Positions 49,336 through 59,217 are shown, counted from the stretch's first letter. The stretch: 63,830 bases of DNA from Bacteroidales bacterium (GCA_030683155.1 JAUXMV010000096.1:1-63830), one strand, 5' to 3'. Numbers and translations are program-made. Notes: generated by a model not told the origin, from the letters alone.

Positions 49336-50229
49336 TCACTCCCACTTCAAATACTTCCTCCAACTATGTTGTTCCTTAAACCCCAGCACTTCACGAATTT
49401 TTCGATTGGAAAACAAGGCTTCATGTTCCTCCAATTCACGCCTAAGTGGCACACCGGGGAAAAACTTTTCAGCCAGTTCTTTGCTGGGAATAATGGCGCC
49501 GTTATGATCGTTTCCGGCATTGAAAACCTGATATCCAAGGCCTTCTTTTTTCAAACATAAATTCACGATCTGTCCGAGGTCGCGTGCATCGATATAGCAG
49601 AAAGCATTCCTGCGACGCACCTCAGGGTTTTTGAAATAATGCGGAAAAAGTTCAGCATATTCGTGCGGCTCAATCACATTTCCGATACGCAGGGCATAGA
49701 TATCATAGCCCGACCTGCGTTGGAAACTGCGCGCCGTTTGCTCGTTCACAACCTTCGACAATCCATAGCTATCCATGGGATCAACATCATAATCCTCCTC
49801 CAAAGGCAACACATGCGGATTGGTTTTGCCATCAGAAAAACAGATGCCGTAGGTGGTCTCCGATGAAGCAATTATAATCTTCCTGATTCCAAGCTTCACG
49901 GCTGCTTCAATCACATTGTATGTTCCAATGGTGTTGACACGAAAAGTTTCGTTGTCGGGCTTGATCAGGATTCTGGGTATGGCAGCAAAATGCACCACAG
50001 CATCAAACTTTGGCACGCCACTACCATGCTCCAACTCATCAAAACCGGCGTAGGAACTCATGGCATTAAACATTTGACCTGAATCTGTAATATCGGCAAC
50101 CAGATTATCCACTCCCGGACAATCCAAAGGCACCAGGTCAACATTCACAACTCTGTGACCTTGATTCAAAAGGAAAGGTATCACGTGTCTTCCTGCTTTT
50201 CCTGATCCTCCTGTAAAAAATATTCTCAT
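49336..50229 (-). CDS. NAD-dependent epimerase/dehydratase (extended SDR)
   Basis: The N-terminus MRIFFTGGSGKAGRHVIPFL has the GxxGxxG cofactor motif. ASSETTYG follows, and the catalytic YxxxK is SYGLSKVVNE (about residue 160). The family acts on nucleotide sugars or related substrates, often removing or inverting a C4 hydroxyl. The substrate is unknown. ATG 50229 gives the usual N-terminus; ATG 50238 or GTG 50256 would only add a few non-conserved residues. The gene is bracketed by inverted GGTCTGAA/TTCAGACC simple repeats. Confidence 0.85.
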   Translation of the reverse strand: MRIFFTGGSGKAGRHVIPFLLNQGHRVVNVDLVPLDCPGVDNLVADITDSGQMFNAMSSYAGFDELEHGSGVPKFDAVVHFAAIPRILIKPDNETFRVNTIGTYNVIEAAVKLGIRKIIIASSETTYGICFSDGKTNPHVLPLEEDYDVDPMDSYGLSKVVNEQTARSFQRRSGYDIYALRIGNVIEPHEYAELFPHYFKNPEVRRRNAFCYIDARDLGQIVNLCLKKEGLGYQVFNAGNDHNGAIIPSKELAEKFFPGVPLRRELEEHEALFSNRKIREVLGFKEQHSWRKYLKWE

Positions 50230-50257
50230 GTTATTCATTTTTATGCTGTTTGACACC

Positions 50258-50330
50258 CTGACCTTCAGACCTTAAGACATTCAGACCCCCAGACCTTCCA
50301 GCCTTCAGACCCCCATTCTCTCCGTCCCTC
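50258..50330 (-). repeat. simple repeat, reverse-oriented GGTCTGAA units
   Basis: It reads TTCAGACC/TTAAGAC in the plus strand, inverted relative to 49230-49330. It lies between the epimerase start and the REC-histidine kinase stop, so it may be an intergenic boundary. Confidence 0.7.
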
Positions 50331-51585
50331 AGTCTATCGTAAAATAAAACGTCGCTCCCTTATTTGGTTCAGATTCAAACCAGATAGCTCCGCCATGTCG
50401 TTCTACAACTCTTTTGACAGTGCTAAGCCCTACTCCTGTTCCCTGAAATTCCTGGTTGGAATGCAGTCTGATAAATGGCCTGAAGAGCGTGTCAGCTTTT
50501 TGCATATCGAAGCCTGCTCCATTGTCGCGAACAAAAATGACATTTTTTCCGTTTGATTCAAAACTACCTATATGTATGGCCGGTGCCGCTTGCTTTTGGC
50601 TGTATTTAAGCGCGTTTCCGATCAGGTTATTCAATGCCACATGCATCATTTTGGGATCAGCATTTACAATAATACCATCATCGATTTTTACGTCATATTG
50701 CGCAACATAATTCATTGCACGCAGATCTTTGCAGATTGACGCAGCCATTTCACTCAAATTTATTTCTTTTGGAACAATTTCAACCCTTCCCGATTGGGAG
50801 AATGCCAGCAGGTCTTCAATCAACTGGGCCATGTTCCGTCCTGCCTGAATGATATAGTCAAGATACGACTGACCGTCCTCATCGAGTATACCTTCATAAT
50901 CGATTTTTAGCAGATCAGCAAATCCTATCACCGCATTGAGCGGCGATTTAAGATCATGTGAAACAGTATGAGAAAAAGCTTCAAGCTCCTTGTTGGCAGC
51001 GTTCAGATTTTCATTCATCATTTCCAGCTGTCTTTGCGCTTCGATCAAATGGGTATTTTTGTTCACGGCGGCTTCATACACGGAAAGCAGCAGGTCGAGA
51101 ATTTGCTTTTTGTCAGAATTGATAAGAAATTTCTGGTTTTGGAAAACAATTTCAATGCTCATGTCGCCCGATCCCATTTTGCGTATATGCCTGTTGGCAA
51201 TCAGATAATTGATCCGAGACAAAAGGTAGTCAGAATCGTAGGGTTTGGTGATAAAATTGTCTGCTCCGGCCTGTAATCCCTTGATGATATCAAGCTGATC
51301 ACCAAGTGAAGTCAGGAGAATAAACGGGATATCAAAAAGCTCGGGGTCTTGCTTGATTTTTTTGCAGAGCTCATAACCATCCATCACAGGCATCATGATA
51401 TCACTGATAATCAGCACAGGCTTCTTTTCTTTGGCCGCTTCATAAGCTTCTTTTCCATTCGAACAAATGACTGAAGGTATGTCATTCTGATCGAAAAAAT
51501 ACTTGATCTTTTTTGCCTGCACAAGCGAATCTTCTACGGCAAGTACATGGCCATTCTCAAAACTGACTTGAAATAGATTTTTCAT
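50329..51585 (-). CDS. receiver-histidine kinase hybrid, output of the chemosensory cluster
   Basis: The 418-residue protein has a REC domain (phospho-acceptor in LIISDIMMPVMDG, about residue 60), a coiled-coil linker, a HisKA segment with HTVSHDLKSPLNAVIGF (about 210-225) and a HATPase (NNLIGNALKYS, VRDNGAGFDM, GTGVGLSTVKR). There is no membrane or input domain, so REC is likely the input, phosphorylated by the cluster CheA. Wsp systems end with a REC-GGDEF cyclase; here a kinase fills that place. The next partner in the phosphorelay is not in this operon. The start abuts the cheB stop (shared base). Confidence 0.88.
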   Translation of the reverse strand: MKNLFQVSFENGHVLAVEDSLVQAKKIKYFFDQNDIPSVICSNGKEAYEAAKEKKPVLIISDIMMPVMDGYELCKKIKQDPELFDIPFILLTSLGDQLDIIKGLQAGADNFITKPYDSDYLLSRINYLIANRHIRKMGSGDMSIEIVFQNQKFLINSDKKQILDLLLSVYEAAVNKNTHLIEAQRQLEMMNENLNAANKELEAFSHTVSHDLKSPLNAVIGFADLLKIDYEGILDEDGQSYLDYIIQAGRNMAQLIEDLLAFSQSGRVEIVPKEINLSEMAASICKDLRAMNYVAQYDVKIDDGIIVNADPKMMHVALNNLIGNALKYSQKQAAPAIHIGSFESNGKNVIFVRDNGAGFDMQKADTLFRPFIRLHSNQEFQGTGVGLSTVKRVVERHGGAIWFESEPNKGATFYFTID

Positions 51586-52670
51586 TATGCTTTTTGTTTT
51601 AATAAGATTTTCTTTATCTCTGTAATAATTTTATAAGGCGGCAGAACAGCACAAGCTCCGCCAAGTTTTACAGCTTCGCCGGGCATTCCAAAAACCAGAC
51701 AGGATTCTTCGTCTTGTGCAAAAGTGACTGCACCAATGTCTTTAAGATATTTTAAATCCTGAGCGCCATCAGTTCCCATGCCGGATAATAACACGGCGAT
51801 GATTTGATTTTGGTAGATTTTTGCTGCACTGCTGAATAAGTAACTTACTGAAGGTCGGTGGCCTTTCACAGGTGGCAAAGAGCTAACAGTAACGATTCCA
51901 TCTGCTTTCACCACAAGATGTTTGTCGCCAGGAGCCAGATAAGCCTTTCCTCGTTGCAGTGCCATATCCTCACCTGTCATGATGACGGGCATACTGGTAT
52001 GGGTTTGAAGCCATTGTATGTAAGCTTCAGCAAAATGGTGGTCGATATGCTGCACAATAAGTATTGGTAGGGGAAAATCTGGACCGACTTCATTCAGAAT
52101 TGCTTTCAAACCTTCAGGGCCACCCGCTGAAGCACCAATTACCAAAAGTTTAATGTTTCCGCTTTTTTCTATTTCTGGTAACACATGATTGTTTGAAGCA
52201 TAAACAGTTTTGCTGGCATCAGGTTTTGTATTTGATTTTCGTCTGACTACTTTTACTTCTGACATTGATGCCAAAGCACTAAGATATTGCCTGACTGAGC
52301 GAGTATGATTTGCATGGGCAGGGCCTTCAGGTTTTGGCATGATGTGCACTGCTCCAGCTTCGAGCACCTGTATAGCCATTTCCTGCTGTGAAATATCATA
52401 AAGGCTGCTCACAACAATGACGGGTACAGGATGCAGATGCATGATTTGGCGTGTTGCCTCCATGCCGTCCATGCGTGGCATGTTGAGATCCATGCTTATG
52501 ACATCAGGTTTCAATGTGGCTGCAAGCTCAACAGCCTGCTGTCCGTCGGCGGCAATGCCAACCAGTTCAAATCGCTCATCAGCGGTAATAATCCGCTCGT
52601 AAAGCCTTTGACTGACCCTGCTGTCATCGACGACCATTACTTTGATTTTATCTCGTTTATTTTCTTGCAC
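51585..52670 (-). CDS. cheB: chemotaxis response regulator protein-glutamate methylesterase
   Basis: It has an N-terminal REC domain (VMVVDDSRVSQRLYERI, phospho-acceptor in VISMDLNMPRMDG) and a C-terminal methylesterase with catalytic Ser in VIGASAGGPEG. His lies in VQHIDHHF and Asp in LLSGMGTDGAQD. The 361-residue length is typical. It removes methyl groups from MCP glutamates, opposing CheR. The start is GTG 52670, six bases after the CheA stop. In a Wsp-like scheme it is the WspF counterpart. Confidence 0.93.
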   Translation of the reverse strand: MQENKRDKIKVMVVDDSRVSQRLYERIITADERFELVGIAADGQQAVELAATLKPDVISMDLNMPRMDGMEATRQIMHLHPVPVIVVSSLYDISQQEMAIQVLEAGAVHIMPKPEGPAHANHTRSVRQYLSALASMSEVKVVRRKSNTKPDASKTVYASNNHVLPEIEKSGNIKLLVIGASAGGPEGLKAILNEVGPDFPLPILIVQHIDHHFAEAYIQWLQTHTSMPVIMTGEDMALQRGKAYLAPGDKHLVVKADGIVTVSSLPPVKGHRPSVSYLFSSAAKIYQNQIIAVLLSGMGTDGAQDLKYLKDIGAVTFAQDEESCLVFGMPGEAVKLGGACAVLPPYKIITEIKKILLKQKA

Positions 52671-52676
52671 TGTGCG

Positions 52677-54977
52677 CTATATTAGTCTTTTTATAGTATC
52701 AATAAGATTGCTTCTTTCGAAACTGCTTTTAATGATATAGGCATTGGCTCCGGCTTCCATCCCTCTCTTGCGGTCGTCTTGCGATTCAAGTGCTGTGACC
52801 AAAACAACCGGCAAATGATTAAATGCTGAACTCTCTTTTATTTTCGCGGTAAGCTGAATGCCGTTCATCCTTGGCATTTCAACATCTGTAACAACAATAT
52901 CGAAGCTGTCGGATTGCAAATGCTCAAAGGCCTCTTGTCCGTCAACGGCAGTCACAACTGCAAAGCCCGCCGTTTCAAGGTAGTTTCGCATCATATTTCT
53001 GATTGTGATGCTGTCTTCAGCCAATAATATCCGGGGCGGCTCGTCCTTGGCTGTATTTTCATTTTTTTCCTCTGAATCCAGGACAACGGTATAGCTTTTT
53101 CCAATGGCCGATCCAATGAGTTCTGAAATTTGAAGGACAGGTACAATTTTTCCATCACCAAGCAGCGTAGCTCCTGCAATATTCTTTACATGTTTTAACT
53201 GCGGTCCAAGCGATTTAACAATGCCTTCATGCTCGCCCAAAACCTCATCCACAATAAATACAAGTTTTTTTTGTGCCAGCTGAAGCACAAGGCCTTGCAT
53301 AAAGTTGTTTTTTTGTCCTGTGTGTCTTTTTCTGATTCCGAGCACATCAGCCAGACTCACAATTCCAACAATTTCATTGTTTATTCTGACTGTGTTTTTT
53401 GATTCAACAGTGCTGATGTCGGCTGGCGCAATTTTGAGTGCCTTGAAGATAGCAGGTGTCGGTATCATGAATAAGCTTTCTGAAGCTTTTACCAGTATGC
53501 CTTTAAAGGTCGCCAAAGTTTGCGGAAGGGTGATGGTAAATTTTGTTCCCTTATGTTTCACAGATTCAACTTCAATATTACCGCCCAACCCAGTTATCTT
53601 TTCCAGAACGATAGCCATACCCAATCCCCTTCCTGAAACATCAGTAATAAAAGGACTTGTTGAAATTCCGGAAGCAAATATCAGCATATTGATTTCCTGT
53701 TCAGTCATTGAATCAGCCGCTTCTGCTTTGATTATTCCGGATTTTGCGGCAGCGATGATAAGCTTTTCACGATTGATACCATTGCCGTCATCCTCCAGAA
53801 TGATTTTAATTTTCTGATCAGAATCACTTAATATGCTGATGGATAATGTGCCGGATTCACTTTTTTTCAGCTTTCTTCTTTCATCTTTAGATTCTAAACC
53901 ATGATCGATGCAGTTACGGACAAGATGCACGATAGGATCTTTCATGGCCTCAAGAATTCGGCGGTCAATTTCTGTTTCAGCACCTAAAATATTGAGTTCT
54001 ACTTCCTTGTTATATTCTTTTGATAAATCTCTGACAATGCGTGGCACAACAGCAAGCAAAGAAGAGAAGGGTTGTAAAAGTGTTTTTTTAAGCCCAAGAA
54101 TCATTTCATCGATCGTCCGGCCGGCGTCATATTGAAGTTTTTCAATGTTTTTTACAGCGTCAGTAAGCTCTTCATCATACTTTTTGAGAAGCTCCTTCTC
54201 CTTCATTTCTACCTCTTTATCAAAAGATGCCGCTTCGTTGAATTTCCTTTTCCAGTTGGTAATATTACTGCTATATACCTGTAATTGATCTGAATGAAAC
54301 TTCAACTTGTTTTTCATCGTGATCATTTCTTCTGCCAGGCGCAAAGAATCATAAAGCTTGGCTGTATCAATGCGTACGGTTTCTTTTTCACTGGTTTTGC
54401 CCTCATGTTTTATAGCCGGCAATGCTTCAGTCTGAGTGGATTTTTCTGCAGGAATTGAAGTTATCTTTTCTTCAATTGTATTGCTTTCAATCAGATTAAC
54501 TGGCTCTCCGCTCTTTTCCCTGAAGGTTTCTTTCACAGGAAAATCAGTTGTGGGGTACATGGCTTTTTTTAAGGACAAAGCCTTAAGTCTAACGCCAAGC
54601 TGGTTGATGTTATTCTCAGAAACAGATTTGTTGGGGTTGTCTATTTCCTGCAACATTATCGCTAGTGTGTCTGTTGCCTGAAAGAAAACATCGAACATTT
54701 TTATTGACAGTTCTAACTTGCCATTTTTGATTTCATGAAAAACACTCTCAAGATTCATGCAAAGCCGTTCAATCTGCATGAGGTTGACTGCCCTTGAAGC
54801 ACCTTTCATGCTGTGCATTTCGCGAAAGACAGCCTCAATAATCATTTTCTTTTCCGGACTGTTGAGGTTTTTTTCCAACTCCAGCAGCCCACTAACCATT
54901 GCCTGAAGATGCTCAGCACCTTCAATTTTGAAATCATTGAGCAATTCTTTCAGAAAATCATCTTGGTCTTTGCTCAT
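52677..54977 (-). CDS. hybrid CheA histidine kinase with C-terminal receiver
   Basis: The 766-residue protein has an Hpt domain with phospho-His in REMHSMKGASRAV (about residue 53), a helical linker/dimerisation region, and an HATPase (HLVRNCIDHGLES, then DDGNGINREK, GRGLGMAI). A CheW-like domain follows (TFKGILVKASESLFMIPTPA), then a REC domain at the C-terminus (ILLAEDSITIRNMM, TDVEMPRMNG). The fused REC marks it as WspE/FrzE-type rather than flagellar CheA. It phosphorylates CheB, the downstream REC kinase and its own REC. Confidence 0.93.
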   Translation of the reverse strand: MSKDQDDFLKELLNDFKIEGAEHLQAMVSGLLELEKNLNSPEKKMIIEAVFREMHSMKGASRAVNLMQIERLCMNLESVFHEIKNGKLELSIKMFDVFFQATDTLAIMLQEIDNPNKSVSENNINQLGVRLKALSLKKAMYPTTDFPVKETFREKSGEPVNLIESNTIEEKITSIPAEKSTQTEALPAIKHEGKTSEKETVRIDTAKLYDSLRLAEEMITMKNKLKFHSDQLQVYSSNITNWKRKFNEAASFDKEVEMKEKELLKKYDEELTDAVKNIEKLQYDAGRTIDEMILGLKKTLLQPFSSLLAVVPRIVRDLSKEYNKEVELNILGAETEIDRRILEAMKDPIVHLVRNCIDHGLESKDERRKLKKSESGTLSISILSDSDQKIKIILEDDGNGINREKLIIAAAKSGIIKAEAADSMTEQEINMLIFASGISTSPFITDVSGRGLGMAIVLEKITGLGGNIEVESVKHKGTKFTITLPQTLATFKGILVKASESLFMIPTPAIFKALKIAPADISTVESKNTVRINNEIVGIVSLADVLGIRKRHTGQKNNFMQGLVLQLAQKKLVFIVDEVLGEHEGIVKSLGPQLKHVKNIAGATLLGDGKIVPVLQISELIGSAIGKSYTVVLDSEEKNENTAKDEPPRILLAEDSITIRNMMRNYLETAGFAVVTAVDGQEAFEHLQSDSFDIVVTDVEMPRMNGIQLTAKIKESSAFNHLPVVLVTALESQDDRKRGMEAGANAYIIKSSFERSNLIDTIKRLI

Positions 54978-54983
54978 TTTCAG

Positions 54984-56477
54984 TTACAATTTATAGCGAA
55001 GAATAACTTTTTTCAAATCTTCGCCCAGTTGCTGCAAATCTTTCAATGCCTGCTGTGTTTGTCTGATGCCGGCAACATTTTGCTCACTTGCCTGCCTGAT
55101 GTTTTCCATTGCGGGGACGATCTGGTCCATGCCTGCAATTTGTTGCTGACTTGATGATTTTATTTGAATGGCAGCTTCGGCAGCTTCACTGATGCTGTCG
55201 ATCAAAGTCTCAACAATGATGCGGTCTTCCGTAACGGTTTTTCCACCATCTTCAACCGTTCTCATGCCTTGATTGATTACTTCTACAGCCAAAGAAACTG
55301 ATTTCTGGATTTCATTCAGAATATCTTTTACCTGTGTGGTAGATTTCTTTGATTGTTCTGAAAGACTTCTTATCTCCTGGGCCACAACAGAAAATCCTCT
55401 GCCATGTTCACCTGCCTTAGCAGCTTCAATGGCAGCATTAACAGCAAGAAGATTCGATTGATCCGCAATATCAGCAACGGTTGAAGTGATTTCGCCAATC
55501 GACCGGTTCTGCTCAGCAAGTTTGGCGATTGTGCTTTGAATAACTTTCATTTGTGTGTCTATCTTGCGCATGGCTTCTACCATCATTGCAGATGAATCCA
55601 AGCCCTGCTCCCCGGCATCGGAGGCTTTCTGTGAGCTTTCGAGCAGGTTCTTTGCTTTTTGGCCCGATACAATGGAGGTTTGCCTTATTTCTTCAACAGT
55701 GGTAGTGGTTTCAGAAATTGCTGTTGCTGTCTCAGCCGCACCGGTGGCTACTTCCGCAACCGTGGTTTGTATCTCTGCAGAAGAAGTGCCCAAAACAGCC
55801 ACGCCTTCCTTGATGTCGCGTGATATGCGCGCAATCATTCTAAAAATGCCTATAATGATAATAGAAATTATTACAATGAGTATTAAACCTATTGCCATCA
55901 TTGAATTATAACTTGATGAGATAGTTGCGTTGGTTTGAACAAACAGGTCTTCTGTATACGTACTGATTACACGCTGTAGCTCGAAAATTTTCTGACGCAG
56001 ATCTTCAGAATAGGGTCGCACTTCCTGCTTAAAAAAGAATTGTGCCGCATCTGATTGTCCACCTTTGTTTATCTCAAGAAATCGGTCATGCTGCTTTTTT
56101 AAATCATTAATAAATGGAACTAACGCTTTAAATTTCATCAAAGCGTCTTGATTGATTTGCAAGTCAATTTCCAATCCAATCAGGATTTCATCTACATCTT
56201 TCCATAGTATAGCGTACTCTTCGATAAGGGCAGCCGATTCCGTACCATCTTTCTCAAGAATGACAGAAAGCAACAACGCATTAATTCTGTTTTGATGCGC
56301 CCTTATTTGGGTTAGTTCATTTACGCTTCTAAGTGCTGTGTCAAGGGATTTTTTTGAGGTCATTATATGGTTCAGATTGAACAATATAATAGTGAGCGCA
56401 ATAATAATTCCAATAATAATCGCTGAAAATCCAATGATTAATTTATTTCGGGAACTGATTCTGTTCAAATATTCCAT
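54984..56477 (-). CDS. methyl-accepting chemotaxis protein
   Basis: The 497-residue protein has two transmembrane helices (LIIGFSAIIIGIIIALTIILF and AIGLILIVIISIIIIGIF) around a periplasmic four-helix-bundle sensor of about 150 residues. No long HAMP is clear. The signalling domain contains the conserved hairpin tip region NAAIEAAKAGEHGRGFSVVA and EIRSLSEQSKKS. The periplasmic ligand or surface signal is unknown. It is 6 bases from CheA and 22 from the CheW gene. Confidence 0.92.
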   Translation of the reverse strand: MEYLNRISSRNKLIIGFSAIIIGIIIALTIILFNLNHIMTSKKSLDTALRSVNELTQIRAHQNRINALLLSVILEKDGTESAALIEEYAILWKDVDEILIGLEIDLQINQDALMKFKALVPFINDLKKQHDRFLEINKGGQSDAAQFFFKQEVRPYSEDLRQKIFELQRVISTYTEDLFVQTNATISSSYNSMMAIGLILIVIISIIIIGIFRMIARISRDIKEGVAVLGTSSAEIQTTVAEVATGAAETATAISETTTTVEEIRQTSIVSGQKAKNLLESSQKASDAGEQGLDSSAMMVEAMRKIDTQMKVIQSTIAKLAEQNRSIGEITSTVADIADQSNLLAVNAAIEAAKAGEHGRGFSVVAQEIRSLSEQSKKSTTQVKDILNEIQKSVSLAVEVINQGMRTVEDGGKTVTEDRIIVETLIDSISEAAEAAIQIKSSSQQQIAGMDQIVPAMENIRQASEQNVAGIRQTQQALKDLQQLGEDLKKVILRYKL

Positions 56478-56499
56478 ATCTTAAAATTATTTATTTGGT

Positions 56500-57009
56500 T
56501 TAATGATTTACTATTAATGATTCGCTATCGAGCAATTGTGAGCCATTGAGCAGAATGGCACCGTTTGCAAGCACGCCGCTAATAAATGAAGCACCTGCGG
56601 TGCTAATATTTATCGGCGCTTCAGAAATTTGGTCAAACTGTATTTCAGTTGAGCCAAAAATGCCATCGGCAACAAGGCCAAACTCCATTTTGCCATTCGA
56701 CAGCAACAAAACCTTGTTCATCTCTGTCAAGCCTCTTTCCTTCAGGCCCAACAATACTTTTAGGTTTATGACCGACAAAATTGATCCGCGATAATTTATT
56801 ACACCAAGCAAATATTGTGGTGTGCCGGGTATTTCAGTCACTTCAGAGATGGTAAGAACTTCACGCACATAAACTGATTCTATGGCATATCTTTCAGGGA
56901 AAAGCAAAAACTCGATAAGACGGATTGCTTCTGAAGCATGATCGGTCTCGACTAGTTTTTGAGCTGTTAATCTGGCTCTGGCCTTCAAAATTTGTTCTTC
57001 TTTTGTCAT
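56500..57009 (-). CDS. CheW-like coupling protein (first of two)
   Basis: A 169-residue CheW domain: FLLFPERYAIESVYVREVL and PEIPGTPQYLLGVINYRGSILSVINLK, the hallmark INYRG-x-xxxVINL. It links MCP and CheA. The operon has another CheW gene at 58520, as in Wsp systems where one may serve as a regulatory or scaffold form. Confidence 0.92.
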   Translation of the reverse strand: MTKEEQILKARARLTAQKLVETDHASEAIRLIEFLLFPERYAIESVYVREVLTISEVTEIPGTPQYLLGVINYRGSILSVINLKVLLGLKERGLTEMNKVLLLSNGKMEFGLVADGIFGSTEIQFDQISEAPINISTAGASFISGVLANGAILLNGSQLLDSESLIVNH

Positions 57010-57020
57010 CGTCTATCCTT

Positions 57021-58523
57021 TCACGAAAAAAACTGAGCCATTTGCCTGAGTCTTCCTGCCGTCAAACCATCAAGCCCGGGTATGGCTTCATAATCATCGT
57101 ATACGTCAATATCACTTAACAGATTTTCCATTTCTCTTTTCGACTGTTCATTTTTATTAAGATGCGTTAGCACACGGCTCCGGCTCAATCTCGCTGCCAG
57201 CAGGCCAGGCTCAAGATATAAGGCTTTTACCAGGTTTTTATCTGCCTCATCCCATTGTTTTTGTTCCATCAAAATCGTGGCAAAAAAATAGTAATGCTCA
57301 GCATTATCGCTATGAGCAGCAATAAGGGATTTCAGTGTTTTTTCGGCTTCATCAAGCTTGCCGGCATTGGCATAGGCTTTTGAAAGCAAAAAAGTGATTT
57401 CAGTATTGGAGTTTTCTTTTGTCAGCAGCCTTTTGCAAAAAATGATACAATCCTGATAACTACCCCTTGCAAAAAGTGTTTCTGCTTCAGAAATCACATT
57501 CTTTTCGTTGAATTCAGTATTTATTTCCAGCTTCTTATCAATTGCGTAAGGCTCTTTTATTGTTTTCTTCTTTTGAAGCAAAGGCTTTACTTGCGGGATG
57601 TTCTTTTTCGCCTTATTGGGCTTCCCATTTGTTTCAGAAACTGAAAAGTTGTTTTTATAAAAATCCTGTTGCAGTTCACGCGAAGATTTTCGATAAAAAA
57701 TGCCTCCTTCAAAAACAATCCGCTGAAAAATCCCAAAATACTGATCGTTGAGTTCCACCTGACTCGTTATGAACCAGGCATCTTTTTTCAGTGTCTGATA
57801 GAATTTTCCGGCAATATTTATTATCACTTCCGGCGAAAAATACATCAGAACGTTGCGGCAGAAAATAACATCCAAATCTGAAAATCCACCAGCTTCTGTT
57901 GGAAAAACATCACTTGCAAGATTAACTCTTGAGAAATTGACCATTTTCCTGATTTCTGGTTTAAGCTCAAAAGTCTTCCCGTTTTCGATAAAATACTTTC
58001 TCTTGATGTTTTCAGGTGTATCTCTGAAAGACCATGCTGTATATTTTCCTTCTCTTGCTTTTTCGAGGGCAATGGTATTGATGTCTGTGGCAAGTATCTT
58101 GATATCCCAGTCTCCGATATCAGGAATTATTTCCTTCAGCAGCATGGCAATGGAATAAGGCTCTTCGCCTGAGCTGCATCCGGCACTCCATATTTTCAAG
58201 CTTTTACTGCCTCCATTTTCCTTTTGGGCATCTTTGATGGCAGAAATAATTTTTTCTTGTAAAAGGTTGAGCGCAATCTTTTCCCTGAAGAAATATGTCT
58301 CGCCGATAGTGAGATGATTTGCCAGGATTTCAAGCTCTTTGGCCGGGATTTCTGATTGCATGATCCATTGCAGAAAGCTCTCCTGACTGTATTTGAAATT
58401 CAGCGTTTTAAATGCAAGTTTCAGATTGGTTTCCAGGTTTTTCCACTGACTTTCAGCGAAATTCAGCCCGACCAAGGCATTGAGTCTTTGGTTGATAATA
58501 TCCATATTTTCCTCGAAACTCAT
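57021..58523 (-). CDS. CheR-type MCP methyltransferase with TPR tail
   Basis: The first 270 residues are CheR: GETYFFRE near residue 73, SAM-binding KIWSAGCSSGEEPYSIAML near 110, ILATDINTIALEKAREGKYT and VIFCRNVLMYF. The second half (about residues 345-460) has TPR repeats (AKAYANAGKLDEAEKTLKSLI, YFFATILMEQKQWDEADKNL). This combination is the WspC architecture. It methylates Glu residues of the MCP. Its end overlaps nothing; it is 11 bases from CheW. Confidence 0.92.
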   Translation of the reverse strand: MSFEENMDIINQRLNALVGLNFAESQWKNLETNLKLAFKTLNFKYSQESFLQWIMQSEIPAKELEILANHLTIGETYFFREKIALNLLQEKIISAIKDAQKENGGSKSLKIWSAGCSSGEEPYSIAMLLKEIIPDIGDWDIKILATDINTIALEKAREGKYTAWSFRDTPENIKRKYFIENGKTFELKPEIRKMVNFSRVNLASDVFPTEAGGFSDLDVIFCRNVLMYFSPEVIINIAGKFYQTLKKDAWFITSQVELNDQYFGIFQRIVFEGGIFYRKSSRELQQDFYKNNFSVSETNGKPNKAKKNIPQVKPLLQKKKTIKEPYAIDKKLEINTEFNEKNVISEAETLFARGSYQDCIIFCKRLLTKENSNTEITFLLSKAYANAGKLDEAEKTLKSLIAAHSDNAEHYYFFATILMEQKQWDEADKNLVKALYLEPGLLAARLSRSRVLTHLNKNEQSKREMENLLSDIDVYDDYEAIPGLDGLTAGRLRQMAQFFS

Positions 58524-59008
58524 GTGGATTCCTCTTCTTTCAGCATTTCGGTCAGTTGTTCCAATTGTGTTTCAAGGTCACTGTTTATGAGCAGTTCAAG
58601 ATCATATATGATAATGATTCCATTTTCGGTACGCATAAATGACTTCATATTGGAATCAGTTTTCTTTATTTTTTCAATGGCAGGAGACAATATTTCTATT
58701 TCACTGATGTCGTGCTGTGTAATTTTTTTTATCTCGTTCACATGGTCAACGACGATGGCAAAAGAATGTTTTTCGGTGTGAAAAATGAGAATATGATCAC
58801 TGACATTTATCTTCTTTAAGGGCAGAGAAAACCGTTTTCGCAGGTTTATTACAGGCAACACTTCGCCGTGATAGTCGAATACTCCATGAATAACCTCATC
58901 TGAATCAGGAACATGGGTTACTGCAACTGCCCTGATTACCTTGCTGAGTTGATTCAGTGGCAAAGCAAACAAATGCTCGTCGATAGAAAAAGTGATACAT
59001 TCAAACAT
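58520..59008 (-). CDS. CheW-like coupling protein (first gene of the operon)
   Basis: A 162-residue CheW domain with FSIDEHLFALPLNQL and GVFDYHGEVLPVINLRKRF. It overlaps the CheR-TPR start by 4 bases. Together with the six following genes it forms an unbroken minus-strand operon from 59008 to 50329. A -7 box (59055-59062) precedes it. Confidence 0.9.
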   Translation of the reverse strand: MFECITFSIDEHLFALPLNQLSKVIRAVAVTHVPDSDEVIHGVFDYHGEVLPVINLRKRFSLPLKKINVSDHILIFHTEKHSFAIVVDHVNEIKKITQHDISEIEILSPAIEKIKKTDSNMKSFMRTENGIIIIYDLELLINSDLETQLEQLTEMLKEEEST

Positions 59009-59054
59009 TACATTGCCCAGATTAGAAACAAAAAAATATGCCGCAGCTTTTACG

Positions 59055-59062
59055 CAAAGATA
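59055..59062 (-). promoter_or_regulatory. -7 box of the chemosensory operon
   Basis: The minus strand reads TATCTTTG, 47 bases before the first start codon. It is the only promoter-like site found for the seven-gene operon. Confidence 0.55.
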
Positions 59063-59217
59063 GTATACCCTACTTAGAAAAAAAAGTTTTGAAACACTTT
59101 TACGAAACTAAAATGCTTTTTTGAAACAAGTCAATTGCCCATTTACCCAGTCACAGTAACTCATACCTCAGTCCCTCAGTCTCCCCCTCGCTTAAGTTGC
59201 TTCGTTCGCCCCTTCGC

